64,000 nucleotides of DNA from Apoderus coryli (GCA_911728435.2 OU452198.1:45103902-45167901); one strand, 5' to 3'. Shown: positions 37,346 through 50,216, numbered from the stretch's first letter. The notes: generated by a model from the sequence alone, not told the origin. Program-made: numbers and translations.

Positions 37346-37865
37346 TGGACACATCGTATATGAACCTATGTTAGGATGTCGTAAATTTTGAGATAAAAGA
37401 TGTAAAAGTTTTGAAAAACTGTATATTTCTTATAATATTTGTAAAACCGCTTCAGATATCTCTGTGAAATTTGGTACGCATCTTCTTATTTGCATCAAGA
37501 AGCATTTTGTGAATTTTTTGCTTCAACACAAGTAAAAAAAAATTGGTCTACACTTAGAATATAAAGAGGAAAGGAAGGAGACAAACGAATTTTACCATGC
37601 GACGGATATGACGTCAGAACCGCCATTTTGAAATACTATTGGTGACTAATTCCGTTCGGCACCTACATATTAGTGTATTTGTGAGAATTGACAGTCAAAT
37701 ATAGTGAAATTATAAACTTAAACATTATATACTTTATAGTTTGTGATATTGGACGGTAGATTTAGCTTTGAGCTGGTTTAAAACATTGAACATGGTTAGT
37801 TGTGTGGCTTGCGGATGACCTCAAACAAAAACTTTAGGGTTTAGACCTAAAAAACCTCGCACGTT
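37346..37865 (+). repeat. Non-coding DNA element, copy 1 of an inverted pair
   Basis: CGCTTCAGATATCTCTGTGAAATTTGGTACGCATCTTCT (37449-37487) recurs in reverse complement at about 41265-41305. Also shares GTGGACACAT with 48267. Contains the palindromic CCGCCATTTTGAAATAC segment, similar to GGCCATATTGAAACACC at 41150. Confidence 0.65.
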
Positions 37866-39420
37866 TTGGTACATAACATGTATACACATGTCTTCGCTCC
37901 TAGACATCGTATATTTCCGCAGGAGTGGAAGAGGTCTAAGGTTGTTCCTATTCTGAAGTCGGGTGACAGATCTGTGATTGAAAACTATCGCCCGATTTCC
38001 ATTCTGTCGAATTTTGCAAAAATTTTTGAGTCTGTACTATATGATCGTATTTATAGTTTTGTTAGAAATCAGATTTCCACTGTACAACATGGTTTCTTTT
38101 CCTATGGGATCTACTGTGTCTAATCTAGCGGTTCTTTCTGAAAATGTTTCTGAGGTTTTATATCGTGGAGGCCAAATTGATGTAATATACAGATTTCACT
38201 AAGGCATTTGACAGAATGGATCACGGCATTTTGATGCGAAAATTTGACCAGTTTGGTTTTGTTTTAAACCTAAAATTGTTTCTTCAGTCATACTTGAAAA
38301 ATAGACCTCAGTATGTTTCTCACAATGGCTACCAGTCACATACATATACAGCTTCTTCAGGAGTGCCTCAGGGATCGAACCTTGGACCCCTCTTTTTTAT
38401 GTTATTTATCAATGACCTGGAGAATGGAATGAATTGTGATCGGCTGATGTTTGCAGATGATCTTAAATTGTAGTTCTATTGATAGTATCGTTCACTGTGC
38501 TAACCTACAGAACAATTTGGAGCTGGTGCATCAATGGTGCGTACTAAACAAACTTTCACTTAATTCGTCGAAGTGCAAATATATCAGTTTTACGCGCAAG
38601 AGGGTGATCATTGATTACGTTTATTCCATTGATCAGGTGCAAATCTCACGATGTGAATCTGTCACTGATTTAGGAATTATACTTGATTCGAAATTTACGT
38701 TTGCTGAGCATATCAATTATAAGACACTAGAGGCAGGTAGGACATACGGTTTTCTGGTTAGGAATTGCAGGGGATTTAGAAACACAGATACCCTTAAAAC
38801 GCTGTACTTTAGCTACGTGCGCTCTAAACTGGAATATGGGTCACTGATATGGTATCCATATTATGTGACTCATCAAAATTCGGTCGAAAAAGTGCAACGT
38901 AGATTTTTGAAGTACTTAATGTATAAAGCGGATGGTCATTATCCTCCAAGGGGTTCTGACTACCAATTAATGACAGATCGATTTGAGATACCAAGTCTTG
39001 AAATTAGAAGGAAAATAAATTCTTTGCGATTTCTTTACAATTTAGTTCACTCCAATATAGATTGTTCCCACTTGCTTTCAAGAATTAATTTCAACGTTCC
39101 AAGACAGCATATAAGGTCCAGTACAACATTTTATTGTGGTTATGCTAGGACGAATCTTATGTTGAGATCTCCTATTTCTATTTGTACCAGAAACTACAAT
39201 CTTATGTGTAAATATTGTGATATTTTTTCGTGTAGTGTTAAAGAAATTATGGATTGTGCCATGTCTCATGTTACTGATTAGTATTACCATTAAGAGCTAG
39301 TTTTCTTTTTATTTTAATTTAAGTTTATTTTTTTGTGGTTTCACCGTTTTGGAATTATTATTATTTTGTCCTGTAATTGGCTTCGCTGTTGGACAATAAA
39401 TGCTATTATTATTATTATCT
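37866..39420 (+). pseudogene. CR1/Jockey-type LINE, frameshifted, (ATT)n tail
   Basis: Frames read FPQEWKRSKVVPILKSGDRS, ENYRPISILSNFAKIFE, a [11 protein letters not shown] segment split by a shift, [27 protein letters not shown] (stop after), WCVLNKLSLNSSKCK and the C-terminal domain to 39281. The tail is CAATAAATGCTATTATTATTATTATC at 39396-39420. Catalytic motifs survive individually, but the frame is broken at least three times. Confidence 0.9.
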
Positions 39421-39820
39421 AGTTTAAATTCAAGTTCTGTCTGTTATCCTGTTTGACTATGGTCGGCGATCCCTTAATATACTTATAATCTTTAATTTGC
39501 ATTTGGAGTTTTGTCAGATGTCATGCTTAGACGTGCCACTGTTGGTCGCCCGCTTAGCCTCAAGAGAGCGATCGCTGTTTGTATATCCTTTAACACAGCT
39601 CTCAAAGGACGCGGCCTGCCGTTGTTATCCGGAACAGCAGTCAACCGACCCAATCGTCCAACGCAATTTATATCGGAAACATCAAAATCAGGAATAAAAT
39701 AATGTTAATTTATACCGTATTTTCATGACAGTTTTCAGTTTTCCAAAAAATTAAGCGGGAAAAAAATGTTGGATTTCTTTTCTCAACAAACCTGGTTGGA
39801 TGCCATCCTCAAAAGGAAAT

Positions 39821-40938
39821 AATAATAACACTTTATTGTCTAACAGGTGACAACCCAATTACAAGACAAACTGCTATGAATATAATATTATATAGTAAAT
39901 ACAAATAATAATAATAAATTTACAAAAGTAATAAACTGAAGGTGACAGTAGCAAAAATACAATACAAACATATAGGATCGTATGGATATATTTCACGGAG
40001 CAAGTACATGGAATCTATTGAATCATTTCCCCCAGAACATTCCTCAAATCACGCTTAAATCTGTTGGGATTCTCATTGAAGTAATTAATGCTAGTATAGA
40101 TAGAATAAGTATTACAGAAATTACATGCTTTGAAGATGGGAGCTCGTGTTTCATAATTTGCGTGCACCGGAGGTACTCTTAAGAGATAGGCACTTCTCGA
40201 ATTGAACTGCGGAATATTAAACCGCAACATCTCCAACAATTGCGAACAGTCTATAAGACCATTAATCAGACCAAATATAAAACACTGAGAGGAAAAATGC
40301 CTACGCATCTCCAGCGATTGAAAATCAAATCTCTCCAATAGCAAACGATGGTCGTATCCCCGGGCAGGAAACCGACCATCAATCTTGAAGGCTAGTCGTT
40401 TGAGGAATTTTCGTTGAACATTTTCGAGAGAGTTAACATAAACTCCATATATTGGAGACCAAGCAATGGCAGCATATTCAAGCCTTGATCTTACCATTGC
40501 GTTGTACAACACTATAAGACAATCAGTATTGTTAAATGAGTTCGTGGTTCTAAAAATGAATCCCAGACATTTGAGCGCCCTTTTCTTTGTTTCGGAAACA
40601 TGATAATTAAAAGTTAATTCGCTATCAATGAACACACCAAGATCTTTAATAACAGTGCATTTATCAAGAGCAGCGCCAGAGAGTCTGTAATTGTAAGAAA
40701 CAGTGCGGCGTCTTCTTGTGTATGTTATATATTTGCATTTATCGACGTTTAAATAAAGCTTATTCACAGTACACCAATCCTCAAGCATATTCAGATCTCT
40801 CTGTAGTACATCACAGTCATCTTCGGAGTGAACAGCTCTGAATAGTTTAAGATCATCTGCGAAAAGTAAATAATTGCTAGAAAGGTGCGTTCCTATGTCA
40901 TTAACGAATATTGCAAATAATGTAGGTAACTCCTGCAT
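39821..40938 (-). pseudogene. CR1/Jockey-type LINE 3' half (307-codon frame)
   Basis: From 40938: FAIFVNDIGTHL, LLFADDLKLFRAVHSEDDC, WCTVNKLYLNVDKCKYITYT, VIKDLGVFIDSELTF and the C-terminal domain (FLKRLAFKIDGRFPARGYDH) without interruption. The 5' side is cut just after the lost GVPQGS motif. The TTATT-type tail is at about 39821-39835 on this strand's 3' side. The frame is clean, so this insertion is younger than its neighbours. Confidence 0.9.
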
Positions 40939-41099
40939 TAAAATTATAAGCTAGAAATTCACATTAATTTTGTTAAATAAACTGCTATTCAAATTTTTAA
41001 ATGTATTTTAATTATTTAACTGTTTATTCAATCTAATAAGTAGTTTATATTAATTAAAAACGATTCTTTAAAATATATAATCCATTAAATGCTTTTTTT

Positions 41100-41395
41100 T
41101 TCGTTAAAATTTAAAAATTGTTATGCCACTGGCGACCGGAAACCTGTCCGCGGCCATATTGAAACACCATCGCGGTCGCATGACAATATGAAAAATGCTC
41201 CTTCCACCTATCTTTATATTCTCAGGTTATACATCACAAAATGCCTATTCTCTTGATGCATATAGAAGATGTGTGCCAAATTTCACAGAGATACCTAATG
41301 CGGTATTACAAAGTTTTTCTTTCAAAACTTCATACCTATTATGAATATTTCAGATTAGTTAAGAAACACCGTGTATATCTGAGGAAAGTAAGTAG
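41100..41395 (-). repeat. Non-coding DNA element, copy 2 of the inverted pair
   Basis: Reverse-complement counterpart of 37346-37865, ending AAGAAACACCGTGTATAT. The small frame 41241-41474 is not a gene. Confidence 0.6.
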
Positions 41396-41699
41396 TATTT
41401 ATATATTTATTTATCACAAATTAAACAGAAAAATAACCACCGATAGAAGTTTATTTTGTTTATTTACATTATAATCTAATTAATTGTTAATTTTATAGGA
41501 ATATTTCAAAAAAAAAAATAGTTAAAAATATAATCATAAATGTTTATTATATTGTTTTGATAAAGAGATGTCAATAAATTATAATTTGTAACTAATTGGG
41601 ATGTAATTTTGGTGATGCCAAGAGAATTATAATATAGTCAGTTTTTACCTGAGAAACTTTAAGGGTTGATGGAACTCATTACAACACAATACATAAGAA
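41396..41699. other. AT-rich spacer, nothing recognised
   Basis: Between the DNA-element copy and the Tc1 relic. No frame, repeat family or RNA gene is seen. Confidence 0.4.
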
Positions 41700-42935
41700 T
41701 ACACTGCTCAAAAAAAATTAAAGGAACACTTTTGTATAACCCTGTAACTTATTAAGTGATAGTTATATACAGATGACCATTTAGATTCTGAAAGACACAT
41801 ATTTTCTTATAATAAACCGATTAATAGAACTTTCAACTAATCCTTTATTTGTAAACTAAGATCAACATTAAAAAAAAAAGTGCCAATAACAAAATGCAAA
41901 GAAAACATTTTTCAAATGGCAATGTTCCTCAACAACCCAATGTGTTTTAGTATCGCGTGTGCCCTCCAGCAGCACGAATGACTATTTGGCATACTTCTCA
42001 CGAGCCTTCGAATGTCTTCCTCTTCGATTAGGACTTCTGTTAATTGCTGAAGGGTTTGAGGTGGATTTGGACGACGTCGAACACGTCTGTCCAATATATC
42101 CCATAAGGGTTTAATTGAATTGATGTCAGGGCTTATCGCTGGCCAATCCATTTTACGAATTTCATGCTCGTTAAGAAAATCTATAGTAATCGCAGCAGTA
42201 TGAGGCCTTGCATTATCCTGCATGAATGAAATCAGGGCCTATACCATATGCTGCAGGAATATCCTGATCTAACAGACTGATATTCATATATCTTGCAGCT
42301 GTAAGACTTCCCAGTATCACTACACCATCGGTTTTTGCGTCCAAACTTATTCCACCTTTTTGTACAGCAGCAGTGGATTATCGTTCATTCGGACGTCTAT
42401 ACACACGCAATCGGTCATCACAACGAGTGAGATGAAATCTTGATGCGTCTGTAAAAAGTAATGGCCTCCATTGTCGAAGTTGCTATCCCAAATGGTCACG
42501 AGCAAAGTTTAATCGCATAGTTTTATGATGTCAAGTTAAAACAGGTTTTCGTACCGGCCTTCTTGGTTTTAAATCTCCTTCCCGTAACCTGTTTATAACA
42601 GTCTGGCTAGAAATGGTTACCTGATGAGCCATCCTAAGTGTACTTTGAAGGTCTTTTGCTGTCGCTATTCGTTTTCGCAAAGAAGAAACTACTAAATATC
42701 GGTCCTGAATTTGTGTAGTTTTGCGATTCCGACCTTATCCGGTTTGTCTTTTATATCGTCCAGTCTCGCTATAGCGATTTTGCACACGATTGATAACTGA
42801 TATACTGCGATTAAAATTTCTAGCTATTTGTCGATTTTTTACACCAATTTCAACTAAGGCTATATATAGCACGAGTGACTTCTATCTCGCTAAGATCTCT
42901 CATTTTCACAGATAATGTATTCAACAACTACAAAC
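41700..42935 (-). pseudogene. Tc1-type transposon relic
   Basis: The left edge CTGCTCAAAAAAAATTAAAG GAAC has the wording of terminal repeats in many animal Tc1 elements. On the minus strand a start at 42903 (MRDLSEIEVTRAIY) is followed by many stops. Late segments are clear: ISLDAKTDGVVILGSLTA, MQDNARPHTAAITIDFLNEH, KMDWPAISPDINSIKPLWD (third catalytic region) and the C-terminus LKHIGLL. Heavily mutated, so old. Confidence 0.88.
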
Positions 42936-44437
42936 TGTAGATAGATAGATAGATATATTTATTCACCATCTTATGTTACATAACATGTAACAAAAAATAA
43001 CAAAAATTAATCAAAGTTACAGCCACAAAGAATGACTTACAAACAAATTAAAATAGCAACAACATAAAACAAACTAAAATCTATAAAAATCTTACAATAT
43101 CGCTTCTGAAATAGTCCTCAAAGGTATAAAGCTTGAGATATCAAAAATGTTTTAATACTTTTGTTAAACTGGACTTCACCAAGGTTCTTTATGTGAGACG
43201 GCAGCTTATTATAAAATTTAACACAATAATAGTCAGAACCTTTCCTAGTCCTCAATAGGCGGTGAAATTCAGGCAATATGTCATTGCGATTTCGTGTACC
43301 ATAATTATGCATATCAGAGTGAAGAGTGAAATGCGAGGCATTGGTTCGAATGTAGCCAAGACAGTTTAAGATGTACAAGGAAGGCAAAGTAAGTAGTCCG
43401 TGTTCAATAAAATACCCTTTACAGCAGTCACGCCAACCGAGACCCAACATTGTACGTAAACATCTCCTCTGTAGCTTGAAGATTTTCATTGCATGGGAAC
43501 TATGTCCCCAGTTCAAAATACCATACGACATACGGGAAACAAAATAACCATGATATACCGTCAACAGACTGGCGATTGAAACACTCTGCGCAAGCCTTCT
43601 AATGAGATATATGACCCTGGACAGCGAGCACCCAAGTTCTCGAACATGACTCTCCCAGGTTAATTTAGGATCAAGATGAACCCCAAGGAACTTCACGCGA
43701 ACATCGCTCTGAAGATCAATAGGCGCAGAACGCAATGTAAAGTTCATGCTCTGAGTTTTAGCCTGATTCAAGCTCAGTTCATTTGCCAGAAACCAATTGC
43801 CTATGTCAGTCTCAACAGCCTTAACCAACTCCCCTAAAGGGTCGTTTGGTCGATATCTAATCAGACTAGTTGTGTCGTCAGCAAAGAAGATTATATTTAA
43901 CTCTTCTTGAAATTTGTATAAATCATTTACGTATATTAAAAACAATAAAGGTCCCAAAACCGACCCCTGGGGCACACCCCGTCCAACCCTTCGTCTCTCC
44001 GAGTATCGTCCCCCACACAAAACGTGCTGAAAACGATCGCTGAGATAAGAGCCAACCAAGGCAACACTGTTAACATCAAAGTTATAGTAAGAGAGTTTCT
44101 GAAGAAGTATCTCGTGCGAGACACAGTCAAAAGCCTTAGTGAGGTCATAAAAGGAAGCAAAGGTGTCACAGCCCCGCTCCATGCCATCCGAAACATATTC
44201 CAAAAGGTTATTAATTGCAAGAGTAGTAGATCTCTTATTACGAAAGCCATATTGACCTTGCATAAAGAGATTATTTGCTTCAAAATATTCAGTTATTTGA
44301 TTTTTAATAATAGACTCAAAGATTTTCGAAAAAATTGGCAAGATCGATATTGGTCGATAGTTACTAGGATCATGGCGTTGCCCGATGACGCTCTCTAAGC
44401 CTGCTGCGACATAAAATCTAAATGTGAATATTTTCAT
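42936..44437 (-). pseudogene. CR1/Jockey-type LINE with a long intact RT frame (439 codons), 5'-truncated
   Basis: The frame 43118-44437 contains NYRPISILPIFSKIFESIIK, QGQYGFRNKRSTTLA, SFYDLTKAFDCVSHEILLQK, GVPQGSVLGPLLFLIYVNDL and FADDTTSL, then FLGVHLDPKLTWESH and the C-terminal domain ending in KFYNKLPSHIKNLG. All RT catalytic residues after the truncation are present. The tail is (TATC)n at 42940-42956 in this strand's orientation. No endonuclease. A relatively recent insertion, into the pogo relic at its 5' side. Confidence 0.92.
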
Positions 44438-44705
44438 AACAACGCATTCTAAGAAATCTTCAAGTAAAAAATCTGCGTCGACGGTAGCAGTTTTTTGTAG
44501 AATAGTGAGATCGATTTCGTCTTCTTCCTCATGTTCATGATTTTTCTCAGTAAAAACTGCGTTAGAAAAGCAGTTTTTGATAGTTTTTTGAGAAACATTT
44601 TCACTCCATACTTTAACGACTTCGATTATACAGTCTTTCAGGGCTGGAAGGCTGTTATCAATCGCGTTAACAATTTTGTGAACAATTATGAATGATGATG
44701 CGTCA
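44438..44705 (-). pseudogene. pogo/Tigger (CENP-B-like) transposase C-terminal fragment
   Basis: The minus strand reads HKIVNAIDNSLPALKDCIIE, VVKVWSENVSQKTIKNCFSN, AVFTEKNHEHEEEDEIDL and TATVDADFLLEDF. The W..VS..TIxNCFxxAxF phrase followed by an acidic stretch is typical of the C-terminus of pogo/Tigger and Jerky-type DDE proteins. One open frame, but the DDE core is missing, replaced by the LINE insertion on its 3' side. Confidence 0.7.
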
Positions 44706-44867
44706 TAGTGGGACCAGAAATGCTCATATACTCATATTTAAATAACGCAAAACTTCTATAGTAAAAGCAGTTTGTATTACATTTCTGGCTTATCAAAGAG
44801 ATTCCAAAAGCTTGGGAAATCATATAAATAAACGTTATTCATATTATAGTGCAATTCTAAATAAAAA

Positions 44868-45071
44868 TTAAATCACATTTATATAAAACAAAATCTTATG
44901 GCGTAAATAAATTCTGATAAAAATTGTTGCCAAATGCATTCTTTTTATTAACAGTTGTGTACACTCTGTCCACACTTCTGAATTATCTAACAATTCTTTT
45001 GTACCTTTGACTTGGCTTTGATGTTCCTTCAATGAATTGTAGCCTAATTCCTCGAAAATGATTCTGACCAA
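44868..45071 (-). other. Unassigned 67-codon frame
   Basis: Reads RIIFEELGYNSLKEHQSQVK, GTKELLDNSEVWTECTQLLI. Protein-like at its N-terminal two thirds, then AT-rich. No domain recognised; possibly a decayed exon or transposon piece. Confidence 0.22.
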
Positions 45072-45099
45072 TTTCCGATTTTCAACGATTCGTTTTTAG

Positions 45100-46619
45100 A
45101 TCATATACAGGGATGGTAAGAAAGTGATGAGTTTACAATGTGAATCACCGATAATTGAGAACAGTTTTTCTAACCAAAATGTAGTTGTGATATCTCAATT
45201 ATTAAAGAAAATACAGAACAACAACAAATATCATAGTAAAGTAACGAAGTGGCCTCCGTGAGCTCTTATATCAGGAGTCAAAGCTCCACCCACACGAGGA
45301 ACTGACATTTGACGTATGGTGTTTGACATTTCACGTATAGGTTTGACATCTGGAGAGTCCTTAGTTACAAAGATACAGGGTGTTAAAGATGACTGCCTGA
45401 GGACGATTCTTTTGAAATATTTTCGAAACGAGTAAAGATCAATTAATTAAATGTAGCATATTTATTAACCTAGTTAAATGTCGTAAATTGAATAAAAAAG
45501 GATGACCATAAGCGGGTAAACGGGGGGGAACCTTGCCTTAATTATAACCGAACTTTTTTTTTCTTGTAAATTTTATTCCATTTCTGTCAAGAATGTGATA
45601 AAATAAAGTACACCTTGTATAATAATTACTTTTTTTTACTAGATTTTCGGTTGGAACACAAAATCCAACCAACAGTGGTTTTGAAGTTTCACCTCAAAAG
45701 CAGACGTCGTGTTTCTGCTGAGAATCGTGCCTACTTTAGATGGCCAGATATTCTGGGTGGGTTCTAAAATGAACGCACTGTATATTCTAAGTTCTAATAA
45801 TTATTACGCATCTTTTGATGCACAATTTATTTATTTGTAATAGTTTTACAAATACCGACAGTTTCTTACGTAATATCTGCGTAAATTCCAATTGAGCATT
45901 TAAGAAATTACTATACAGGGTCTGGTAAAAATTCTTGAAAATTTGACATCATTGTAAAAATGAACATTCGGTATTTCTAAAACGTTTTAGATAGCATTTA
46001 AATATTAGTAAGGTTATTTGTTAGTTTTATAGCACTATGCATTTTTTGCTTTGTTAATCTTTATAATATTAAAGTTGTCGGGTTGTCATATAAGTATTGT
46101 ATAAGTACATGGTAAGTACCCAAATGTCTTATTGGCTAGACAAGCTCAAGCTCTATGAGTAATACCAAATTTAAGGTTTATAGTATATTGCATTTATTAT
46201 TATATTGTATTCTTAAGGTTTTAGGTAAACATTTTGTTATACAGGCTGTCCGGAAACTGGAGGTCAATCCGTTAACCACAGATTCCTTGTGCAAAAAAAT
46301 AATATCAGTTTTAATATTTAATTTTTCATTTTAGCCCTCCATGTTCGATATACGAGTACATCAAAGTTGAAAATTTAAAACCAATATTTTTAAATAATTC
46401 TAGTATTTATTGAGATATTGGATTGAAATTTAATGTGTTGCTTTAGCATAAAGAGCTACTTCTTTCCAAAAAACAACACAAAAAACAATTTCTTAATAGC
46501 CAAAATACGGGATGTTCAGTACCCATTGACCCCCCAAGTTTTTATTATGTACGCCAATGACTTTTAAACTAAGTTTTTACAGGTTACTATGTATTTTTGA
46601 TTATTTTTAACTCTTATAA
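45100..46619. repeat. Cluster of CAGGGTG-ended DNA-element fragments
   Basis: Termini of the form ATACAGGGxTG occur at 45105, 45375, 45913 and 46240, and in complement near 45610 and 45770. The end at 45858-45917 (GACAGTTTCTTACGTAATA, then AGAAATTACTATACAGGGT) matches in reverse complement 50452-50510. No coding sequence is seen in 1.5 kb. Confidence 0.6.
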
Positions 46620-47960
46620 AATTTATTTATTTATTTACGGGCAAACGCCCATTTTATACAAAATTACAATAAATATAAATAGTTCTACAATAGAACACTT
46701 CAAAAGAATTGGACAATCGACAAATGTCAAATAAAAATCAATCACAAATAAAATGGATAATAATAATCTACACGATCAATACTTCACTATTATAAAGCAA
46801 TATGGTACAACACAACGTATCAATTATCAAAGAGGTGCCCTACTGAACCCAAAAAGGTATTTCTCGGGACAAAAAAACCCAGTGTCTCTTCACTGTCATT
46901 GGCGAGACGCATTAAGCGCGCCAAAAATGAATTGCAACCATAATTTGTTCTGGAATGTGTCTGGTGAAACATACTCCTCGTACGCGTTGCACGATATGGA
47001 ACATGAATTCCAATCTTGCTCAAAAGATCGGGACAATTCAACCTTCCATTTATAAGGTCATACAATAAAATCAAATCATGTCTCTGTCGTCGATCACCCA
47101 GCGTGTCAATGCCAAGGTAGGACTCTAAGTCGGCATATAATTCAAAACGATTCTCAAAAATAAAGTCTATGTGCAGTTTGTAGGCTAGGTATCTAAGAAA
47201 TTTGTGCTGTACCTGCTCAATTTTTGCTAGATGCACAGTATAATGTGGAGACCAGACAGCCGACGCATACTCAAGGCACGGTCTGACCAAACTTGTGTAA
47301 AGAAGCCTCAGAGAATCGACATGTGTGAACTCCCGTGAGCAACGTTTAATGAAGCCAAGAACCTTCAGAGACCTTGAGACCATTGAAGTTATATGTGGAA
47401 AAGTCTATCAAACCACTATCAAGCATGACTCCAAGATCCTTAACTGTAGTAACCAATTTAAGGGAAGTCTGGTTCAGTGAGGAATCGAAAAGAGTGGTCC
47501 GTTTGGTATCGAAAAGGACATAAAACAACACTTATCAACATTCAGATGCATATCATTCCCAACACACCACTCGTGAAGAGCCCCGAGGTCAGACTGTAAT
47601 CTCTCGCAATCTTCAGTTTGGTTGACTATCGTAAATAGTTTGAGATCATCAGCGAACAAGAGAAAATCGCTCGAAGTAAAACATCTGGCGCTGTCATTAA
47701 CGAGAATATTAAAAAACAGTGGTCCCAAGTGCGATCCCTGGGGGACGCCAAATGATACTTTTATCTCAGTAGAAACAAAGCCCTTGACCTTAACGTATTA
47801 AAATTCTGTTATCAAGGTAGCAAGCGGTGTATTTTAACAGAATTAGCTCAGCTGACTTTCGTGACAAAAATCCGTACTGCTGATCAATGATAGCACTGCC
47901 TAGGAGAGGTTGAAGATAATTTATTATAAGTTTCGAATTTCGATCAAATCATTTGTTTTT
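46620..47960 (-). pseudogene. CR1/Jockey-type LINE, frameshifted, (AAAT)n tail
   Basis: On the minus strand: a weak SAIIDQQYGFL near 47880, a GVPQGSxLGPLFF motif split at 47735, LLFADDLKLFTIVNQTEDC, WCVGNDMHLNVDKC, VKDLGVMLDSG, then the C-terminal domain (VRPCLEYASAVWSPHYTVH, LEKIEQVQHKFLRYLAYKL-like). The tail, TAAATAAATAAATTT in this orientation, is at 46620-46637. Two frameshifts. Confidence 0.87.
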
Positions 47961-48489
47961 GAGGTATTTTGAAAAGTATTGGCTCTTGTTTGATACTTCG
48001 GCGGCTCTGGCTAATCTTATAATGTTGAAATATCAAGCTACTCTGGTGTTACCTTGGATACCTATTAGTTGTCACAATTTGACAGTAGTTTGAAAAAAAA
48101 ATAATCAAAATCATTAAAAATGTTATTTTTGATATACCCTGTATAGGAATCGTAAATTTGGTATTTGAAATTCTAGTTTCGAGACAAGCAGACATTTTTA
48201 TAAAGAATAACTTTTTCTTCTAAATCGACAAATAAAAAAGTTTTTCCTCTTCCAAACTCTATCCGTGGACACATTCTATACGAGTCAGAAATGTATCCAA
48301 AAACGCTGCATTCGATGCCCTTTAATAATGTAAAGAGGCATGGAAAGGGATAGCCCCGGTAGACTCCATAAATTTATATATTTTAAATTAACTTTGGATA
48401 AACTATACCGCTGACGCTGATTCAGAGCCGCAACACAGATATTTTTGTAAAACTACGTATTTACCCATATAAAATGACCAAAAATACGT
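47961..48489. repeat. DNA-element debris
   Basis: ATACCCTGTATAGG at 48136 and CCGTGGACACATTCTATACG at 48263 (shared with 37346) mark element ends; no gene. Confidence 0.45.
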
Positions 48490-49290
48490 TTTTCCGGTGA
48501 ATGCCAATAAAACAGCTACTAAAATATTTACATTACGTGAGACGAATGTTGCTGTTTCTGATGGTCTGGTAGAGTTTTTGGGTGTCACTTTGGAACAAAA
48601 GCTAACCTGGGCGGGTCATGTCGAGGTTACCATTGCCAAGTTGTCTAAGGTTGTGTTCATGTTGCGAAGCTTGAAGGGTGAAGTCTCTTTTAATGTTTTG
48701 AAATCAGCATATTATGGCCTTTTTCACAGTGTGGCTTCATATGCTTTGTCAATTTGGGGACACTCTTGTTATGCTAGTCGGGTGTTCGCAATCCAAAGAC
48801 GAATGGTTCGAATAATGACAGATTTAAAGTTTAGAGAGGATGTCAGACCTAAATTTAAAGAATGTAAAATAATTACACTCCCGTGTCTCTATATCTACAA
48901 TTCAATTATGTATGTGAAAAATAATTACAATCTGTACATAAGGCATGATGAAGTTCACAACCACAATACCAGAAACAAAAATGACATTCTTCCTGAATAT
49001 ATGAGCTTGGGTAAAAGCAGAAATTCTGTGAATTATTATGGTCCCACATGCTATAATCATTTGCCAGATAGTTTGAAAACACTGAGCCTTGCAATGTTCA
49101 AAAATAGATTAAAAAACTACTTAATTGACAAGGCTTTTTACTCCATTAATGAATTCCTCAGCACTGACTTTCTGTTTTGATTAAGTTATATACATTTCTA
49201 TGTTTTTATGTTGTGTTATGTAATATTTTAATATTTAATATGACTTGTGTAAACCTTTTTTGATAATGACATGTAATGACAATAAAAAAT
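48490..49290 (+). pseudogene. CR1/Jockey-type LINE 3' end, clean 227-codon frame
   Basis: From 48497: LNANKTATKIFTLRE-type end of the RT domain, FLGVTLEQKLTWAGHVEVT, YYGLFHSVASYALSIWGHS, KECKIITLPCLYIYNSIMYV and HNHNTRNKNDILPEY. Wording matches the 43118-44437 copy (same family group). The tail is CAATAAAAAATAAAAATAAATAA at 49280-49302. Severely 5'-truncated. Confidence 0.9.
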
Positions 49291-49302
49291 AAAAATAAAT
49301 AA

Positions 49303-50101
49303 TTACTCCCAAATTCCCATAGCTTTCCGATTTGTCCTTTTTTCAGTACTTATCGCGGTGTTTCCGGAAGGGACATCGTGTATAATATGAACTATACGAT
49401 ATGTTCTTAAATAACCATAACATTTTTAAAAGATTTAAATATAAATTACTCAGGTTTTGTCCATTTAATCTGAGTAAATACAGATAGGTACTAATTACCT
49501 ACCAAACGGTATAATATAAATATCCATTCATAATCTTGATGGGTTGCAATGCACAAGAATATCTTCTAAAAATAATAAACACTGTATTGCAATAACAATA
49601 CGAAGATATTATTAACACTGCATAATATAGGTACTGTTTATTCATAAAAATCAAACTCAAGAAATAACAATAATATTAAACGTCTCCTATACAGTATATT
49701 AGTAAGTGTAAATAAAGAAAGAGCTGTTATTATTTTATTTTTTATCTATTTAGAATAATTAACATTAACCCTAGTAATTTTTTTTCTTTTTTCAACTTTC
49801 AATAAATAAATCACACAGCATTTAAATTCCTACGTTCCCAAAAATAACAACAACTACCTACATTATTTACAGAAGCATATCCAGTAGTTAAAGTAAATGT
49901 TTTAGACCAGATAGACGGCAATTCTATCCATTTTTATATACCCTATACCTATGTGTTTTTAATCATAATAATAATATTACCAATTTATTGTCAATAAAAA
50001 TAGCCTGTAAAAAACTGATGTATTCTAAATCGAAATTGAATTTAAGTAATTGTGTTTGTGAGAGTAATAATAATAATAATAATAATTGTACTGTAAATAT
50101 T
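49303..50101. other. Upstream region of the LC3-like gene
   Basis: No transposon coding sequence. Holds AT-rich sequence and an (AAT)n microsatellite at 50065-50085, just 5' of the chosen start. The promoter should lie here but I see no clear core motif. Confidence 0.4.
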
Positions 50102-50216
50102 ATGAGTAAAATGAGTGAGAAATCGAAAACGATTTTAGTGAACTCGTCCATCACGGATCCTGATGGTATGAGGAATGTTATGCAAGAGAATCAAAGGATG
50201 CATGCAAAAAGTTTAG
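50102..50216 (+). CDS. MAP1LC3C: LC3-like exon 1
   Basis: MSKMSEKSKTILVNSSITDP through QRMHAKSL; polar N-terminal extension, donor TTAG|GTAAGT in phase 1. Both candidate ATGs have A at -3. Confidence 0.75.

Noticed and set aside
39497..39702. Two overlapping 63-66 codon frames after the LINE tail
   Set aside because: No domain, different frames of the same short stretch; could be unrecognised repeat sequence but not supportable as a gene.
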